A stretch of 16,994 nt of DNA from Hemicentrotus pulcherrimus (taxonomy: Eukaryota; Echinodermata; Echinoidea; Camarodonta; Strongylocentrotidae): assembly GCA_003118195.1 (NCBI GenBank), contig BEXV01002533.1, positions 42,588 through 59,581 of the forward strand. Direction: 5' to 3'. The position numbers were made by a program, and so were the translations under genes. The notes beneath the pieces were generated by a model. The model saw only the letters and a program-made list of their open reading frames with translations. It was not told where the DNA came from and did not search any database. Each line of letters starts with the position of its first letter. Positions within the stretch are counted from its first letter, which is position 1. This document shows, piece by piece, positions 16,396-16,994 of the stretch.

Positions 16396-16994
16396 CTGTT
16401 GGAAAACGCGGAAAAGATAAAAGAAATAAAAAATCATTGTTAGATTTTTTACCAAAGGAAATATAAAACGTTTATTTAGGACGTAGAGTCATATGAAAGT
16501 TTAAAAGTACTATGTCCCATTTGCAGGCCAAAATAATGAAAGGTTACATTCCAACGGCATTTGAAAGATAATACTAATTTAGAACGGTTTACATTTCACA
16601 GATAGTACATACATGACATATTTATAATTCTTGCAAAGTTCTCCAGAATTTGATGCTGGCTGCAGAGAGGATATACTACCTTTATTTTTTACGCTTTGTT
16701 TAACGTCTTGTGTATTACCTTGGCTAGATGTGTCATGTAAATTGATTTTTAAACCGCATGGTAATATGTAATACAGTTTGTAGGCTACAACATAGGCCTA
16801 CATGTACATGCTGAATTTTCATTGTCGCTCCTTGAGATCCCCAGGTTCTACGGATTTCAGATTTGCCATTCAACGAGGTCAATGACGTTTAATCAGACCC
16901 CCTTCCCTGACAAGCCGACAAAGAAGAAAACAACAGCTCGGTATACTTGGCTAATTGAGTGTCGCACACTTCAGCCCCCCCCCCCCCCCCCCCC
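16396..16994 (-). other. Intron of the receptor gene (partial)
   Basis: This stretch lies upstream of the last receptor exon on the minus strand. I found no segment that reads as TM1 or TM2 of a Cys-loop receptor, so it is most likely intron. It ends in a run of 20 C. Confidence 0.6.
16975..16994 (+). repeat. Poly(C) run at the right edge
   Basis: Twenty C in a row up to the last base, the complement of the G10 run at the left edge. This could be a real homopolymer where the assembly broke. Confidence 0.9.

Overview
This is eukaryotic nuclear DNA. It has introns with GT..AG borders, long AT-rich non-coding stretches, microsatellites and two tRNA-derived SINE-like repeats. The frequent AGGCCT-type motifs and the gene content fit a marine invertebrate deuterostome, most likely an echinoderm. 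The species cannot be read from the window, and the lineage call is an inference.

Plus strand, 700 to 10288: one gene of about 15 coding exons. Its exon phases chain without a break from an ATG in good context (in-frame stop 17 codons upstream) to a TAA, giving a predicted protein of 693 residues. The N-terminal 270 residues are coiled-coil, with a central block (MPPFQSITDF...) that resembles the S6OS1 family. The C-terminal 400 residues are disordered and rich in Ser, Pro, Gln and Gly, with Phe-rich motifs (SPGFSYS, GFSFNFGG, a final CLF). I read it as an orthologue of SIX6OS1 (C14orf39), a central-element protein of the meiotic synaptonemal complex. Intron 12 holds a second, in-frame, splice-competent copy of the exon 12 motif, which is the most interesting point in the window. 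Intron 11 holds a 500-bp element with inverted ends. Intron 9 holds a tRNA-derived SINE-like repeat on the minus strand.

About 10.3 to 15.7 kb: 3' flank and intergenic DNA between two convergent (tail-to-tail) genes. It contains candidate poly(A) signals, two (GA)n/polypurine tracts, a second tRNA-derived SINE on the minus strand, and otherwise AT-rich sequence with no convincing gene.

Minus strand, 15740 to 16395: the last coding exon of a Cys-loop receptor, best matched by a nicotinic acetylcholine receptor subunit of the alpha9/alpha10 type. It covers TM3, the cytoplasmic loop, the MA helix and TM4. The earlier exons lie beyond the right edge.

The window starts with a G run and ends with a C run, so it may be a whole contig whose ends are set by homopolymer breaks. 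The two genes have no evident functional link. I see no new multi-gene system; the notable points are the invertebrate SIX6OS1 gene structure, its duplicated exon and the repeats in its introns.
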